A stretch of 55,301 nt of DNA from DAIOFH01 sp036745875 (GCA_036745875.1 DAIOFH010000004.1:1-55301); one strand, 5' to 3'. Shown: positions 9,685 to 18,792, numbered from the stretch's first letter. The notes: generated by a model from the letters alone, not told the origin. Program-made: numbers and translations.

Positions 9685-10224
9685 TTACTCCATCCCGCGA
9701 AGGCGCAGGTGTTCGAAATGTTCCTGGACATTCGACGCGGCGGACCTGGCAACCTGGTTGCCTACATAAAGGAGGATGGATAGCCCCCAAACCTTGTCCG
9801 GAGCGGCAATGACGCCGGTGCGGACGTCATTGTCGTCGTCGAGGCGGCGGATTGCCCGCTCGATCGATTCGGAGAGGGTGTAGGTCTCGAAGCTTTCGTC
9901 CCCGTATTTGTTCACGTACTTGGACGGCGGGAGGGAAATCCTCCGCGCGAGCAGCACGGCAAGGCCCTCGTCGGAGGAGGAATCGCCATTTTCCTCAAAA
10001 TCTTCAAAACCTTCGAGGGAAAAGGTCATTCCGGGAACAGCAATCTGAGGCTTGTCGGCCAGGACCTCCCCTTTGCGCACGACGACGTGACCGGTCTTTT
10101 CACTCGACTCGGAAAGGCATATATATGGCAAGCGGGTTGAACCAAAAGTATATAGTAGGTTCTTCCTGGCCCGGATGAATTTGGTGTCCGACTGCGCTAT
10201 TTTAAACGCATCTTCCATTTCCAT
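9685..10224 (-). CDS. Hypothetical protein, acidic
   Basis: A 179-residue soluble protein that I do not recognise. It is rich in Glu, Asp and Ser, with an acidic stretch (EGFEDFEENGDSSSDEG) near the middle and no membrane segment or signal peptide. The ATG at 10224 follows AGGAG at proper distance; upstream codons of the same frame look like leader. It is transcribed alone. A 260-base gap separates it from the DUF1844 gene, and it diverges from the lipoprotein gene. Confidence 0.6.
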   Translation of the reverse strand: MEMEDAFKIAQSDTKFIRARKNLLYTFGSTRLPYICLSESSEKTGHVVVRKGEVLADKPQIAVPGMTFSLEGFEDFEENGDSSSDEGLAVLLARRISLPPSKYVNKYGDESFETYTLSESIERAIRRLDDDNDVRTGVIAAPDKVWGLSILLYVGNQVARSAASNVQEHFEHLRLRGME

Positions 10225-10391
10225 GGAAAACTCCTGTTTTTTAAGTTGACGATCAACAGCTATCGTATGTATAATGGCGTTTGATTGGCAAATTGCAAGT
10301 ACTATTCGGTCCCGTGCCGAATTTTTAGCGTATTTATGAACTTTTTCTGACGAGTTTTTTGGTTGCGTTTTTCGCGAAAGGAACAAAAATC

Positions 10392-10655
10392 ATGCGCAAC
10401 GCACTGCTCGCCGTGATCTTACTGCTTGGCTGCATCATGGTGGCCGGCTGCGAAGGACAGGAGTCCTCCACTTCCAGCACAGGATCATCCACAGGCATGA
10501 CCTCGGTGTCGTCGGCGGAACAACAACAGATTGCACCCCCGCCCCCGCCCCCGCCCCCTGCACGCAATACAACCACGCAGCCATTGCCGTCTGGTTGGAC
10601 ATACATCAGGCAGAGCGACCTATCGGGAACGCAAACCACCACAGTAACCGAGTAA
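10392..10655 (+). CDS. Small lipoprotein
   Basis: An 87-residue protein with a lipoprotein signal: MRNALLAVILLLGCIMVAGC, where VAGC is the lipobox and Cys20 the expected lipidation site. The mature part is low in complexity, with a Ser/Thr-rich stretch, a run of eight prolines and a Thr-rich tail. There is no enzymatic signature; it may be a small envelope tether. An AAAGGA site lies about ten bases before the ATG, and a perfect terminator follows 50 bases downstream. Confidence 0.7.
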   Translation: MRNALLAVILLLGCIMVAGCEGQESSTSSTGSSTGMTSVSSAEQQQIAPPPPPPPPARNTTTQPLPSGWTYIRQSDLSGTQTTTVTE

Positions 10656-10705
10656 TCGCGCTTCCAGGACAAACAATCTTGAAAAGCCCATGAACGGACT
10701 TTACC

Positions 10706-10730
10706 AAGGCGGGATTTATCCCGCCTTTTT
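10706..10730 (+). terminator. Rho-independent terminator
   Basis: AAGGCGGGA pairs perfectly with TCCCGCCTT around a TTTA loop and runs into five T. It ends the lipoprotein transcript. Confidence 0.9.
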
Positions 10731-10877
10731 CCGTGCCGTCACAAACCGCCCGACCGGCGCCGGAAGTCGCCGGGAACAGAAAAACACTCGCATAGCGTTC
10801 GCCCAACGGTATAATTATTGATCGGTAATATTTCTGGTTATCTTAAACCTTTCCTGTTTCTACATACGGGATCACAT

Positions 10878-11789
10878 ATGCCCAAATGCAATTCATGCGG
10901 GGAATTCTTCGACCAGCCCAGCGATCTCGAGCTGGTGAGAACCACGGACAACCGCTGGGTCTCCATGTGCCGCAATTGCCGCAGCAAAGGCATCAGCCCC
11001 GACGACGTCCAGCAGGTCCACCTGGCGGTCGAGGACGCCGCGATGGATATGGCGGAAAAGCAGGGGATCGACGTCAACGTCATCCCCGGAGACCCCATTG
11101 CCAATGCGCAAAAGCTGCTGGAAGCGCTGAAGACCATGCGCCTGACGACGGAAAGGATCGGGAGAATCCGCGGCCATGAGCGGCATTCGGTGGACATGAC
11201 GGTCAGCTTCACCCTCGCCAGGGACGACGTCAGCCATGAAGGGTTCGTCAAGGACCTTTCGCAGGGCGGCATGCTGATCATGACCCATAAAAAGCTTGAA
11301 CGCGGCCAGATCCTCCAGTTCGACTGGAAAAACCCCATGCCTTCCGCCTTGTCCAGCATGCTGCAAAACCAGGCCGAAGTGCGGCGGGTGGCGAGGAACA
11401 CGGACGACACCTTTTCCATCGGCCTGAAATTCATCAAGCGCCAGGCGGCGAAAAGTTCCAACCGCCGCCGCTTCAAGCGCTATAAATGCGACATGATCGC
11501 CTACTGCCAGCTGGACGGCAGCGACATGATGCAGCTGGGGAAAGTGAAGGACATCAGCCAGGGCGGCTGCCAGCTCATGCTGGACACGGAAGTTGCGCCG
11601 CAGGACAAATTCTTCCTCCGCATCATCGGCGGCGGCGGCGGCAGGGGCGACCTTGTCGGGTCGGTGCAGGCCTGCCGCGTCATTCCAAGGGACATGGAGT
11701 TCGAGATCGGCTGTTCGTTCGTGAAAATGCGCATCGAGCGCATCGCCGGCTTCAACCCCAACGAAGCGCAACAGGCGGCGCGGCAGTAG
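10878..11789 (+). CDS. Tandem PilZ-domain protein with N-terminal Cys pairs
   Basis: A 303-residue protein. The N-terminus (residues 1-40) holds CNSCG and CRNC, a likely four-Cys zinc site. A helical linker follows, and then two PilZ domains. The first has RGHER and DLSQGG; the second has RRFKR and DISQGG. Both domains therefore keep the RxxxR and (D/N)xSxxG motifs that bind cyclic di-GMP, so both may bind ligand. No enzymatic or membrane output domain is present, suggesting a cytoplasmic c-di-GMP adaptor. ATG 10878 is preferred over an upstream in-frame start because the Cys pair begins right after it. It is 67 bases ahead of dnaB. Confidence 0.82.
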   Translation: MPKCNSCGEFFDQPSDLELVRTTDNRWVSMCRNCRSKGISPDDVQQVHLAVEDAAMDMAEKQGIDVNVIPGDPIANAQKLLEALKTMRLTTERIGRIRGHERHSVDMTVSFTLARDDVSHEGFVKDLSQGGMLIMTHKKLERGQILQFDWKNPMPSALSSMLQNQAEVRRVARNTDDTFSIGLKFIKRQAAKSSNRRRFKRYKCDMIAYCQLDGSDMMQLGKVKDISQGGCQLMLDTEVAPQDKFFLRIIGGGGGRGDLVGSVQACRVIPRDMEFEIGCSFVKMRIERIAGFNPNEAQQAARQ

Positions 11790-11856
11790 CGGGTGGGTTT
11801 TTCATAATCCGGGACCGGGTTGCCGTTTTGCATATCAAAACTGAAAGCGGATATAG

Positions 11857-13260
11857 ATGAGCGAGTCAGACATCGAAACATACGAACCCGAAGCGCCGAC
11901 CGCCGCCTTTGAACGCGCCTCGGGCCTTCCTTATTCCATCGAGGCGGAGGAAGCGCTTCTCGGCGGCCTCATCCTCGAGCCCGAACAGTTCGACCTGATA
12001 GAAGGCAAAATCCAGCCCGAGGATTTTTTCGCGCCGACCCACGGCATGGTTTATGCCGCCATGATCAACCTGAAAAAACACGGCCAGCCCATCGACCCGG
12101 TCCTGCTCCGGAACGAACTGAAGACCGCCGGGAACCTCGATGCGGTCGGCGGCGTCACCGGCCTTGCCAGGCTCACCGACTCGGCGACCTCCGGGGCGCA
12201 CGTCGAGCATTATGCGGGGATTGTCCAGGAATCGTCGTCACTGAGGAAGCTGATAAAAATCTGCACCGAGGCGATTTCCAGCGCCAGCGCCCCCGACGCC
12301 AGCGCCATCGACGTCTTCAGCGTAACGGAACAAAGCATCCAGACCGCAACCTCCGGCGGCTTCCACGGCAGGATGCTGTCCATGAAGGAAGTCCTGAACC
12401 GCACCTGGGACAACATGGAAAAATACCTCGCCAACAAGGGCGAGCAGGTCAGTGGGCTGGCGACGCATTTCACCGAACTTGACGAACTTCTCACCGGCTT
12501 CCACGAGGACGAATTGATCATCGTGGCCGGACGCCCCGCCATGGGCAAAACCACCTTTGCCCTCAACGTAGTCAGGAACGTCATTACCAAGGGCCAAAAA
12601 CCGGCCGCCCTGTTCACCCTGGAAATGAGCGCGGAAAACATCGCCAGGAACATCCTCGCCGCCCAGTCGAAGGTCGAAGGCCAAAAGATGCGCACCTTCA
12701 ATTTCTCGAACGAGGATATGGAGCGGCTCGGCGCGGCTTCGGAGCGGCTGAACGAGGCGCCGCTGTGGATCGACGAAACGCCGGCGATATCCCTGTCGGA
12801 ACTCAGGGGAAAAGCGCGGCAAATGTCCGTCCGCCAGGGCTTGTCGATTATCGTCATCGACTATCTCCAGCTCATGACCGCTTCGTCCGTTGCCCGCGGC
12901 CGCAGCCGCGAACAGGAAGTGTCCGAGATATCCAGGGGCCTGAAGGCGCTCGCCAAGGAACTGCACGTCCCGGTCATCGCCCTGTCCCAGCTGTCCAGAA
13001 GGCCGGAAGGCAGGCAGGATACGCGGCCGATCCTCTCCGACCTGCGCGAATCCGGCGCTATCGAACAGGACGCCGACGTCGTCATCATGCTGCACCGGCC
13101 GGAATACTACAATGCCGAGGACAGCCCGGGCCAGGCCGAGGTCATCGTCGCCAAACAGCGTAACGGCCCGACCGGCACGGTCAGCCTCGCCTTTATCGGC
13201 AACCAGCTGCGTTTCGAAAACCTCTCGCCGACGGCCGACTACGTGGCTTCGTCGGAATAA
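11857..13260 (+). CDS. dnaB: Replicative DNA helicase DnaB
   Basis: A 467-residue hexameric replicative helicase. The N-terminal DnaB domain starts with LPYSIEAEEALLGGLI (residues 25-40) and ends near residue 125. The RecA-like motor carries Walker A GRPAMGKTTFALN, the LFTLEMSAENIARNILA region, Walker B IIVIDYLQLM, and DLRESGAIEQDADVVIMLHR. The C-terminal loop AKQRNGPTGTVSLAFIGNQLRFE is complete. Length and motif order are standard. It unwinds DNA ahead of the replisome and is loaded by DnaC or DnaI-like factors. No origin or other replication genes are visible next to it. Confidence 0.95.
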   Translation: MSESDIETYEPEAPTAAFERASGLPYSIEAEEALLGGLILEPEQFDLIEGKIQPEDFFAPTHGMVYAAMINLKKHGQPIDPVLLRNELKTAGNLDAVGGVTGLARLTDSATSGAHVEHYAGIVQESSSLRKLIKICTEAISSASAPDASAIDVFSVTEQSIQTATSGGFHGRMLSMKEVLNRTWDNMEKYLANKGEQVSGLATHFTELDELLTGFHEDELIIVAGRPAMGKTTFALNVVRNVITKGQKPAALFTLEMSAENIARNILAAQSKVEGQKMRTFNFSNEDMERLGAASERLNEAPLWIDETPAISLSELRGKARQMSVRQGLSIIVIDYLQLMTASSVARGRSREQEVSEISRGLKALAKELHVPVIALSQLSRRPEGRQDTRPILSDLRESGAIEQDADVVIMLHRPEYYNAEDSPGQAEVIVAKQRNGPTGTVSLAFIGNQLRFENLSPTADYVASSE

Positions 13261-13296
13261 TGCCAAAGGAAACGCGGATGCGCCGGACAAGGAGAA

Positions 13297-13500
13297 TTGA
13301 CGGCGCCTTGTTTGCGCCGCGCGTCATTAGTTGTTCAGCCTGCTACGGCCGCGCTAATCCCCGGAGAAAAGGAAAAACCCGTCAGGCAGGAAAAGGAGAA
13401 GTGGGCCTGCCCTTCCTGCGGCGGGATACTCTCCCTGCACGACGGCATATGCAGTGAATGCGCCAAAGAAGCAACCACACAATTACGGAACGGTAAATGA
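13297..13500 (+). CDS. Small zinc-ribbon protein (start uncertain)
   Basis: A 67-codon frame whose second half contains CPSCGG and CSEC with 11 residues between the Cys pairs, a plausible zinc ribbon. Its stop overlaps the start of the following gene as ATGA, which argues that the frame is translated. The 5' end is unclear: the TTG at 13297 has AGGAG only two bases away, and an internal start is possible. Function unknown. Confidence 0.45.
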   Translation: MTAPCLRRASLVVQPATAALIPGEKEKPVRQEKEKWACPSCGGILSLHDGICSECAKEATTQLRNGK

Positions 13501-13877
13501 ATGAACTGCGAACTATCTGGCGTCAACTTTCCACCAGCTTCGGGTTGGTTGTCGCTCTTGTCGTCGCCGCGATTGTGGTGGTGGCGGTGTTGCTGGTCTT
13601 CGGTTTCGTCGCCGTCTGGATAGCGGTAATTTATCTTGCTTTTGTCTGCTATCTCGCCATCCGCCGCTTCCTGCGCCGGCATTTCGCTCCGCTGGCAGGC
13701 ACAGCCGAACGGGAAAGCCCATTCGAACCGTCCTCTGCGTCTTCCCCGTTTTCCCGGCCGTTCGCCAGGGAAGATCAATTCGGGTCGGCAGGTGAAAAGG
13801 ATGTCCAGACCATTGACGTGACGGCGGAAAATGTCGAATACGTCGATCCGCCGATGCTGGAAGACGACAAGGATTGA
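13497..13877 (+). CDS. Small membrane protein
   Basis: A 126-residue protein with two closely spaced membrane helices (about residues 16-56, very rich in Val, Ala and Ile) and an acidic, Ser/Pro-rich C-terminal tail. The start overlaps the stop of the zinc-ribbon frame by four bases, suggesting translational coupling. I recognise no family. It ends at the hairpin that separates it from the convergent arginine decarboxylase gene. Confidence 0.55.
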   Translation: MNELRTIWRQLSTSFGLVVALVVAAIVVVAVLLVFGFVAVWIAVIYLAFVCYLAIRRFLRRHFAPLAGTAERESPFEPSSASSPFSRPFAREDQFGSAGEKDVQTIDVTAENVEYVDPPMLEDDKD

Positions 13878-13886
13878 GCCAAAAAA

Positions 13887-13944
13887 AACCACAGAGGACA
13901 CTGAGAGCCACTAAAACCCCGTGTTCTCTGTGTCCTCTGTGGTT
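13887..13944. terminator. Bidirectional hairpin between convergent genes
   Basis: AACCACAGAGGACAC on the left is the reverse complement of GTGTCCTCTGTGGTT on the right, with further pairing of GAGA/TCTC. It is flanked by A- and T-runs and lies between the convergent small membrane protein and speA. A relative of this hairpin occurs at 27278-27356. Confidence 0.65.
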
Positions 13945-13959
13945 GAAAAAATACCCGAA

Positions 13960-15903
13960 TCAGGAATCATCCGACACATTCAAATACGTATCCGAATCAA
14001 GCATCCGCTCGAAATGCCTGGTAAAGACCGCCGACTGTTCCAGAGACATCGTCCCCGACTGCAGCGCTTCCTCGACGCGGTCGCGAAGGCGGGAATTGAT
14101 CCCGTCCCTGGTGAACTGCACATACGCCAGCACTTCCATGACCGTGTCGCCGCCGATCGTCTTGTCGATGACATAGCCCTTGTCCGTGGACGAGACATGG
14201 ACGACCGTGGTGTCGCCAAGGAGGTTGTGGAGGTCGCCAAGTATTTCCTGGTACGCGCCGACCAGGAAAATGCCGATATAATACGGCTCCGACTTCTTCA
14301 GGCTGTGCAGCGGCAGCGTGTGCCGGACATCCCGGAGGTCGACAAACTGGTCCATGACGCCGTCGGAGTCGCAGGTGATGTCGGCGAGGATGCCGTTGGC
14401 GGTGGGCTTTTCCTCCAGGCGGTGCAACGGCATCACGGGGAATATCTGCCTGATCGCCCAGTGGTCGGGGATCGACTGGAACACCGAGAAATTGCAGAAA
14501 TAGGTCGAAGCCAAAACGCCTTCGAGGCCCTCGAGGTCGTCCGGGACATAGTCGAGGGTGCGCAGGTGCCGGACGATCTTGATGCAGGCCGAGCGGAAGC
14601 GCGTCTCCACGCCCGCCCGTTCCTCCAGCGTCAGGTGGCCGTGGTTGAAGAGGGTGATGGCGTCCGTCCTCGCCTGCAGGGCGTCGTGGTAAGATTCCTG
14701 GAAATTCTTCGGCGTTATGCCGTCATAGATCTCGTTCATCCGCGCCAGGACCTCGTGATGTTTCTTGGGCATGGGAAGGGGGTCCAGCCCGTTCTCGAGG
14801 TCTGTCGAGGAAATGGCCTCCACCACAAGGGTCGAATGGTGGGCGACAAGCGCGCGGCCCGCTTCGATGACGATGTTCGGATGGGGAATATCCGCTTCCT
14901 TGCAGGTGTTTGTCAGGGCGTCGACAATGTCCGCGGCGTATTCACTGGGGCCGTAGTTGGCCGAAGACGGGAAATTGGTCTTCGACCCGTCGTAGTCGAC
15001 GGCAAGGCCGCCGCCGAAATCGACATAGGTGACCGGCCCGCCAAGCCGGCGTACTTCCTTGAAAATACAGCATACTTCGCGGACGGCCTGCTTGAAGCGT
15101 TGGATATCCGTGATCTGGCTGCCGATATGGACATGCAAAAGCTGCAGGCGGTCGAGCATCTTCCTGCGGCGCAGGATGGCGATCGCTTCCAGGATCTCCC
15201 TGGCGTGCAGGCCGAATTTCGACTTGTCGCCGGAGGACGATTCCCATTTCCCCCTGCCTCGGCTGGACAATTTCATCCTGATGCCGAGGTACGGATCGAT
15301 CTTGAGCGCCTTGGCGCGGTCGAGGATCAATTTCAATTCGGTGAGTTTTTCGACAACCAGAAATATCTTGTGCCCGAGGCGCTGGCCGAGGAGCGCCGTA
15401 TCCACATATTCGCGGTCCTTGAAGCCGTTGCAGACGATAATGGCCTCCGGGTCGCGGTGGTGGGCGATGGCGATAAGGAGTTCCGGCTTGGATCCCGCTT
15501 CCAGGCCATGGTGGTACTCGCCGCCGAGGGAGACGATGTCTTCGACGATATGGCGGTGCTGGTTGACCTTGATGGGATAGACGGGGCGGAATTCGCCTTC
15601 GTAGTTGTATTCTTCGCGGGCTTTCCTGAATGCGCCGTGGATAATCCTGAAGCGGTGCTTGAGGATGTCGTTGAAGCGGATAATGACCGGCAGCTCGAGG
15701 CCGCGCAGCTTGATCTCGTCCGTCAGCGCCTTGAGGTCGACGTTGGTGCCTCCGGCGCACATGGAGACATTTCCCTTGTCGTTTATATTGAAAATGTCCT
15801 TGCCCCAACGGTCGACCCCATAAAGATCGGCGGCGTCCGCGGACGACCACCGGTCGAGGGGGTTGCTTTTTCGGGTTTGCATTTTCAAACGTTTTTCACT
15901 CAT
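13960..15903 (-). CDS. speA: Biosynthetic arginine decarboxylase
   Basis: A 647-residue PLP-dependent decarboxylase of the SpeA type (alanine racemase-like fold III barrel). It converts arginine to agmatine, the first step of polyamine synthesis by the agmatine route. Seen in the sequence: RPVYPIKVNQ with the PLP lysine, HHGLEAGSKPEL, CNGFKDREYVDTAL, LHVHIGSQI, VDFGGGLAVDYDG, and the C-terminal ADITCDSDG with LPLHSLKKSEPYYIGIFLVGAYQE. Length fits the family (630-660). The start at 15903 has GGAGGT five bases upstream; a longer frame to 15942 is leader. No agmatinase or agmatine deiminase gene is nearby. Confidence 0.95.
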   Translation of the reverse strand: MSEKRLKMQTRKSNPLDRWSSADAADLYGVDRWGKDIFNINDKGNVSMCAGGTNVDLKALTDEIKLRGLELPVIIRFNDILKHRFRIIHGAFRKAREEYNYEGEFRPVYPIKVNQHRHIVEDIVSLGGEYHHGLEAGSKPELLIAIAHHRDPEAIIVCNGFKDREYVDTALLGQRLGHKIFLVVEKLTELKLILDRAKALKIDPYLGIRMKLSSRGRGKWESSSGDKSKFGLHAREILEAIAILRRRKMLDRLQLLHVHIGSQITDIQRFKQAVREVCCIFKEVRRLGGPVTYVDFGGGLAVDYDGSKTNFPSSANYGPSEYAADIVDALTNTCKEADIPHPNIVIEAGRALVAHHSTLVVEAISSTDLENGLDPLPMPKKHHEVLARMNEIYDGITPKNFQESYHDALQARTDAITLFNHGHLTLEERAGVETRFRSACIKIVRHLRTLDYVPDDLEGLEGVLASTYFCNFSVFQSIPDHWAIRQIFPVMPLHRLEEKPTANGILADITCDSDGVMDQFVDLRDVRHTLPLHSLKKSEPYYIGIFLVGAYQEILGDLHNLLGDTTVVHVSSTDKGYVIDKTIGGDTVMEVLAYVQFTRDGINSRLRDRVEEALQSGTMSLEQSAVFTRHFERMLDSDTYLNVSDDS

Positions 15904-16063
15904 ACCCCACCTCCCCGTCGTTGCCGCGCCGGCGGCAAACATGCGTTCAAAAGAGGCGATGCAAAGAATGCATCACAAAAAAGAAAAAACCATACTCCCA
16001 CATGCCTGTAAAGGCTGTAGGAAACTTACACTTCCACCCCGCTTTTGCAAACAAAAAATACCA

Positions 16064-17029
16064 TTATGCGCCAAATGAAGTATAACCAACCCACGCCGTA
16101 TACAGGACAAACAGCACGAGCAGGCCGACGCCCTCGCCGCGCGTGACCACTCCGTTGTCGTGGCGGCCCTTGCGGCAGAGAAAATAAAGGATCGCAGTGA
16201 CAAAAACCAGTGCCGGCATATCGCGGGTCAGGATCGCCGGCTCCACCGCGAGCGGCTTGATAAGCCCGGCGATGCCGACGACGACAAGGGTATTGAAAAT
16301 ATTCGAACCGATGACGTTGCCGATGGCGATATCGTGGCGGTTCTTCCGGGCGGCGGCCAGGGACGAGGCCAGTTCGGGAAGCGAGGTGCCGACGGCGACG
16401 ACGGTTAGGCCTATCGTAAGCTCGCTCACTCCAAGGGCGCGGGCGACCTGTATCGCACCCCAGACCAGGGACTGCGAACTCGCCATCAATACGACCAGGC
16501 CGACGACAACCCAGAAGATGCCCGAGTTCAGGGACATCACCGCCGGCTTTTCCTCCTCGACGTCGCCGGAAGCGGCGGAATCAGCCGAACCGCGCGTCGA
16601 CAACCACATGCCGATGGCAAAAATGACAAGAAGGATAATCGCGTCCACCCGGGAAATGGTCATGTCGAAACAAAACAACAGTATGCTGATTAAGGTAATG
16701 GCGATCAGGACGGGAATCTCGCGCTTGACCAGGCCCTGCTTGACCCTGATCGGGTTGACGACTGCGGCAACGCCGAGAATCAGGGTGATATTGGCGATGT
16801 TTGAACCGTAGGCGTTGCCGAGGGCGAGGCCGGGCGCGCCCTGCCAGGCCGACAAGGCGGAGACGGTCATTTCGGGAAGCGACGTCCCGAAGCCGACGAT
16901 CACCATGCCGATGACGATCTGGGAAATGCCAAGCCTTTCAGCCACCGCAGCCGCGCCTTCGACGAACTTGTCTGCGCTCCACAGCAGAAAGACAATGCCA
17001 GCGGCAATTGCGACGATTGGTAACAGCAT
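16064..17029 (-). CDS. Sodium/calcium exchanger family protein, YrbG-like
   Basis: A 321-residue inner-membrane antiporter of the CaCA family with two inverted halves of about five helices. Each half has the alpha-repeat signature: VGFGTSLPEMTVS with GNAYGSNIANITL in the first, and VAVGTSLPELASS with GNVIGSNIFNTLV in the second, giving the paired Glu residues that coordinate the cation. The halves are joined by a short acidic loop (SGDVEEEKPA). It should exchange Na+ or H+ for Ca2+ or a similar cation. The ATG at 17029 has AGGAAAGG six bases upstream, which rules out the longer TTG start. Confidence 0.9.
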   Translation of the reverse strand: MLLPIVAIAAGIVFLLWSADKFVEGAAAVAERLGISQIVIGMVIVGFGTSLPEMTVSALSAWQGAPGLALGNAYGSNIANITLILGVAAVVNPIRVKQGLVKREIPVLIAITLISILLFCFDMTISRVDAIILLVIFAIGMWLSTRGSADSAASGDVEEEKPAVMSLNSGIFWVVVGLVVLMASSQSLVWGAIQVARALGVSELTIGLTVVAVGTSLPELASSLAAARKNRHDIAIGNVIGSNIFNTLVVVGIAGLIKPLAVEPAILTRDMPALVFVTAILYFLCRKGRHDNGVVTRGEGVGLLVLFVLYTAWVGYTSFGA

Positions 17030-17116
17030 GCAAAACCTTTCCTGATTCAAGATAACGACAAGCCAATTTTGACAAGTATTCAGTATAGGGTCCTGGTGTA
17101 ATTATGCACCCTTTTA

Positions 17117-17217
17117 TTGCGTTTTAAATAATAGTTGACCCTTCCTTTGCGCTTTTCGGCATGTACCAGTTGTGCCGTAAAACGCAACAAGGAACCAACC
17201 ATTATTTAAAAAGCGCT
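17117..17217. repeat. 101-bp palindromic repeat element, copy A
   Basis: An imperfect palindrome. The left arm GCGTTTTAAATAATAGTTGA and the reverse complement of the right arm, GCGCTTTTTAAATAATGGTT, are alike. The centre contains CGGCA...TGCCG. The whole 101-bp unit recurs in inverted orientation at 52270-52370 with about five mismatches by eye, and in part at 40131-40203. It carries no coding frame. It lies between the exchanger gene and the toxin-antitoxin pair. Confidence 0.85.
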
Positions 17218-17248
17218 GGATAAATATTCTTTATGCTGGGCGAGATCG

Positions 17249-17276
17249 TTGACGCATAGTAACAAAAAGATAGAAT
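17249..17276 (+). promoter_or_regulatory. Possible promoter of the toxin-antitoxin pair
   Basis: TTGACG (17249), a 16-base spacer and TAGAAT (17271) form a sigma-70-like pair about 45 bases before the antitoxin start. A TATAAT just downstream (about 17282) is an alternative -10. Confidence 0.4.
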
Positions 17277-17320
17277 ATAGTTATAATATACCCACGGATA
17301 GGCATAAACAGGAGCCAGTT

Positions 17321-17596
17321 ATGAATATAAAACCTTCGGCAACAATCCGGCAGAATTACAACGAAATTGCTGAACTTTGCCGTGCCACCAAGGAGCCGGT
17401 TTATCTCACCAAGAATGGCGAGGGCGATCTGGTTGTCATGGACCTGGAGTCATTTACCCGTCGCGAAAAAATGCTGAAATTGCGGGAGGAACTGCTTATC
17501 GTGGAAGAAGAACGCGTGGCAGGCCGCACTGGATGCACGCCGGATGAATTGGAAGCATATCTTGACGCCGTTATCAATGGAACGGAAAATGGCTAA
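17321..17596 (+). CDS. Antitoxin, Phd/YefM family
   Basis: A 91-residue protein with the Phd/YefM N-terminal DNA-binding fold (IKPSATIRQNYNEIAELCRATKEPVYLTKNG, followed by the strand DLVVMDLESF) and a charged helical C-terminal tail that would wrap the toxin. It should repress its own promoter and neutralise the toxin encoded next, with which it overlaps by eight bases. The ATG at 17321 has AGGAG about six bases upstream. An in-frame start further upstream lacks such a site. Confidence 0.85.
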   Translation: MNIKPSATIRQNYNEIAELCRATKEPVYLTKNGEGDLVVMDLESFTRREKMLKLREELLIVEEERVAGRTGCTPDELEAYLDAVINGTENG

Positions 17597-17906
17597 GATA
17601 ACTCGGTATAAAATTATCATATCGGATCGTGCCAGACAAATGCTGGCCATTCATATCCGTTTTCTGGCGAGGGTTGACGAGGTAGCCGCCCGCAAGACGA
17701 AATCTAGGATTCTGAAAGTAATCCGCTCCCTGGAAATCATGCCGGGGAAATACTCTTTTTTCGAAGAGGAATATATACCATCCAACAAATACCACAAGGT
17801 CTTTGTGGAAAAATGGTATCTGATCCTTTACCAAATCAGGGACCAGACTGTCTTTGTCGATTACATAATCGATTGTAGACAGGAGTATGGCTGGCTGATC
17901 AAATAA
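17589..17906 (+). CDS. Toxin, RelE/ParE family
   Basis: A 105-residue basic protein of the RelE/ParE fold: two N-terminal helices (SDRARQMLAIHIRFLARV and the following helix) and a C-terminal sheet with NKYHKVFVEKWYLILYQIRDQTVFVDYIIDCRQEYGWLI. By family it either cleaves mRNA at the ribosome (RelE) or inhibits gyrase (ParE); the sequence does not decide which. It overlaps the antitoxin gene and so forms a standard antitoxin-first type II module. Confidence 0.82.
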   Translation: MAKITRYKIIISDRARQMLAIHIRFLARVDEVAARKTKSRILKVIRSLEIMPGKYSFFEEEYIPSNKYHKVFVEKWYLILYQIRDQTVFVDYIIDCRQEYGWLIK

Positions 17907-17913
17907 TCCACTT

Positions 17914-18792
17914 CTACTGCTTCTTCACCGCATTATTAAAAAACTTCGGCGTTTTGGAAGCAATGAGCAGCTTCTCACCTGTAGTCGGGTGCAATATTTC
18001 CAGCCGCGCGGCATGCAGGGCCAAGCGGCTCGCCTTCGACTTGCCGTAACGCAAATCGCCAACGATAGGACAGCCGATGCTCGCGAGATGCGCCCGGATC
18101 TGGTGCTTGCGCCCGGTGCCGAGCGTCACCTCCAAAAGAGAGCGCCTGCCGTTGGAACGAAGCGTTTTGTAGAAAGTCAGCGCCTCCACGCCGCCCCCCT
18201 TTTCAGCCGGACGGACGAACAACCCTTTGTCTTCCCAGAGAGGCACGTCGATTTTTCCCTGCGGCTCCGCCGGTTCGCCGTCAACCAGGGCGAGATAGGT
18301 CTTGGTGAATTCCTTCCAGTCGGCCACCAGCTTCTTTCGTATGGGAAGGGAACGGGCGAGAAGAAGGATGCCGGAAGCGTCGCGGTCGAGGCGGTGGGCG
18401 GCATGGAGGTTGTCGCGGCTTTCTGTATTCAGTTCAGCCAGCCATTCCCGCATGAGGCGAATTGCGGTGAGGTTCCGTTCGCGCGGCGTGGCGACGGACA
18501 AAAGCCCGCTCGGCTTGTCCACCGCGATGATGTCGGCGTCCGCGTGGAGAATCGCCAGCGGCGGTTCGCCCAGGTGCGTTGGAAAGACGACCTGCGCCCC
18601 GGCGGGCCGGTCGTGCAGCTCTATCGTGGCATCCTTCGCGACCGGGACCGCCCCGGAGCGGACGATTTTGCCGTTCACCGTCACCAGATCCGCCTTCAAG
18701 CGCTGCTTGAGGGTGGTGACCTTCCAGCCGGGCAACCCGGTCTTGAGTATATCCAGCAACCGTCCGGAATACCCGGCTTTGATTGTCGCCAT
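17914..18792 (-). CDS. RluA-family pseudouridine synthase
   Basis: A 292-residue RNA pseudouridine synthase. An S4-like N-terminal RNA-binding part (about residues 10-65) precedes the catalytic domain. The catalytic motif AAHRLDRDASGILLLA carries the essential Asp, and LLEVTLGTGRKHQIRAHLASIG and VGDLRYG complete the RluA signature. It isomerises uridine in rRNA or tRNA; the exact target cannot be read. It starts seven bases after the glycogen synthase stop, so the two are very probably co-transcribed, an odd pairing with no obvious functional link. Confidence 0.9.
   Translation of the reverse strand: MATIKAGYSGRLLDILKTGLPGWKVTTLKQRLKADLVTVNGKIVRSGAVPVAKDATIELHDRPAGAQVVFPTHLGEPPLAILHADADIIAVDKPSGLLSVATPRERNLTAIRLMREWLAELNTESRDNLHAAHRLDRDASGILLLARSLPIRKKLVADWKEFTKTYLALVDGEPAEPQGKIDVPLWEDKGLFVRPAEKGGGVEALTFYKTLRSNGRRSLLEVTLGTGRKHQIRAHLASIGCPIVGDLRYGKSKASRLALHAARLEILHPTTGEKLLIASKTPKFFNNAVKKQ

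Noticed and set aside
13921..16011. Long plus-strand open frame opposite the arginine decarboxylase gene
   Set aside because: It mirrors the codon bias of speA, has no start signal and no family match; speA is complete on the minus strand.
17117..17217. CRISPR repeat
   Set aside because: Single palindromic units far apart with no spacer array; no cas gene in the window.
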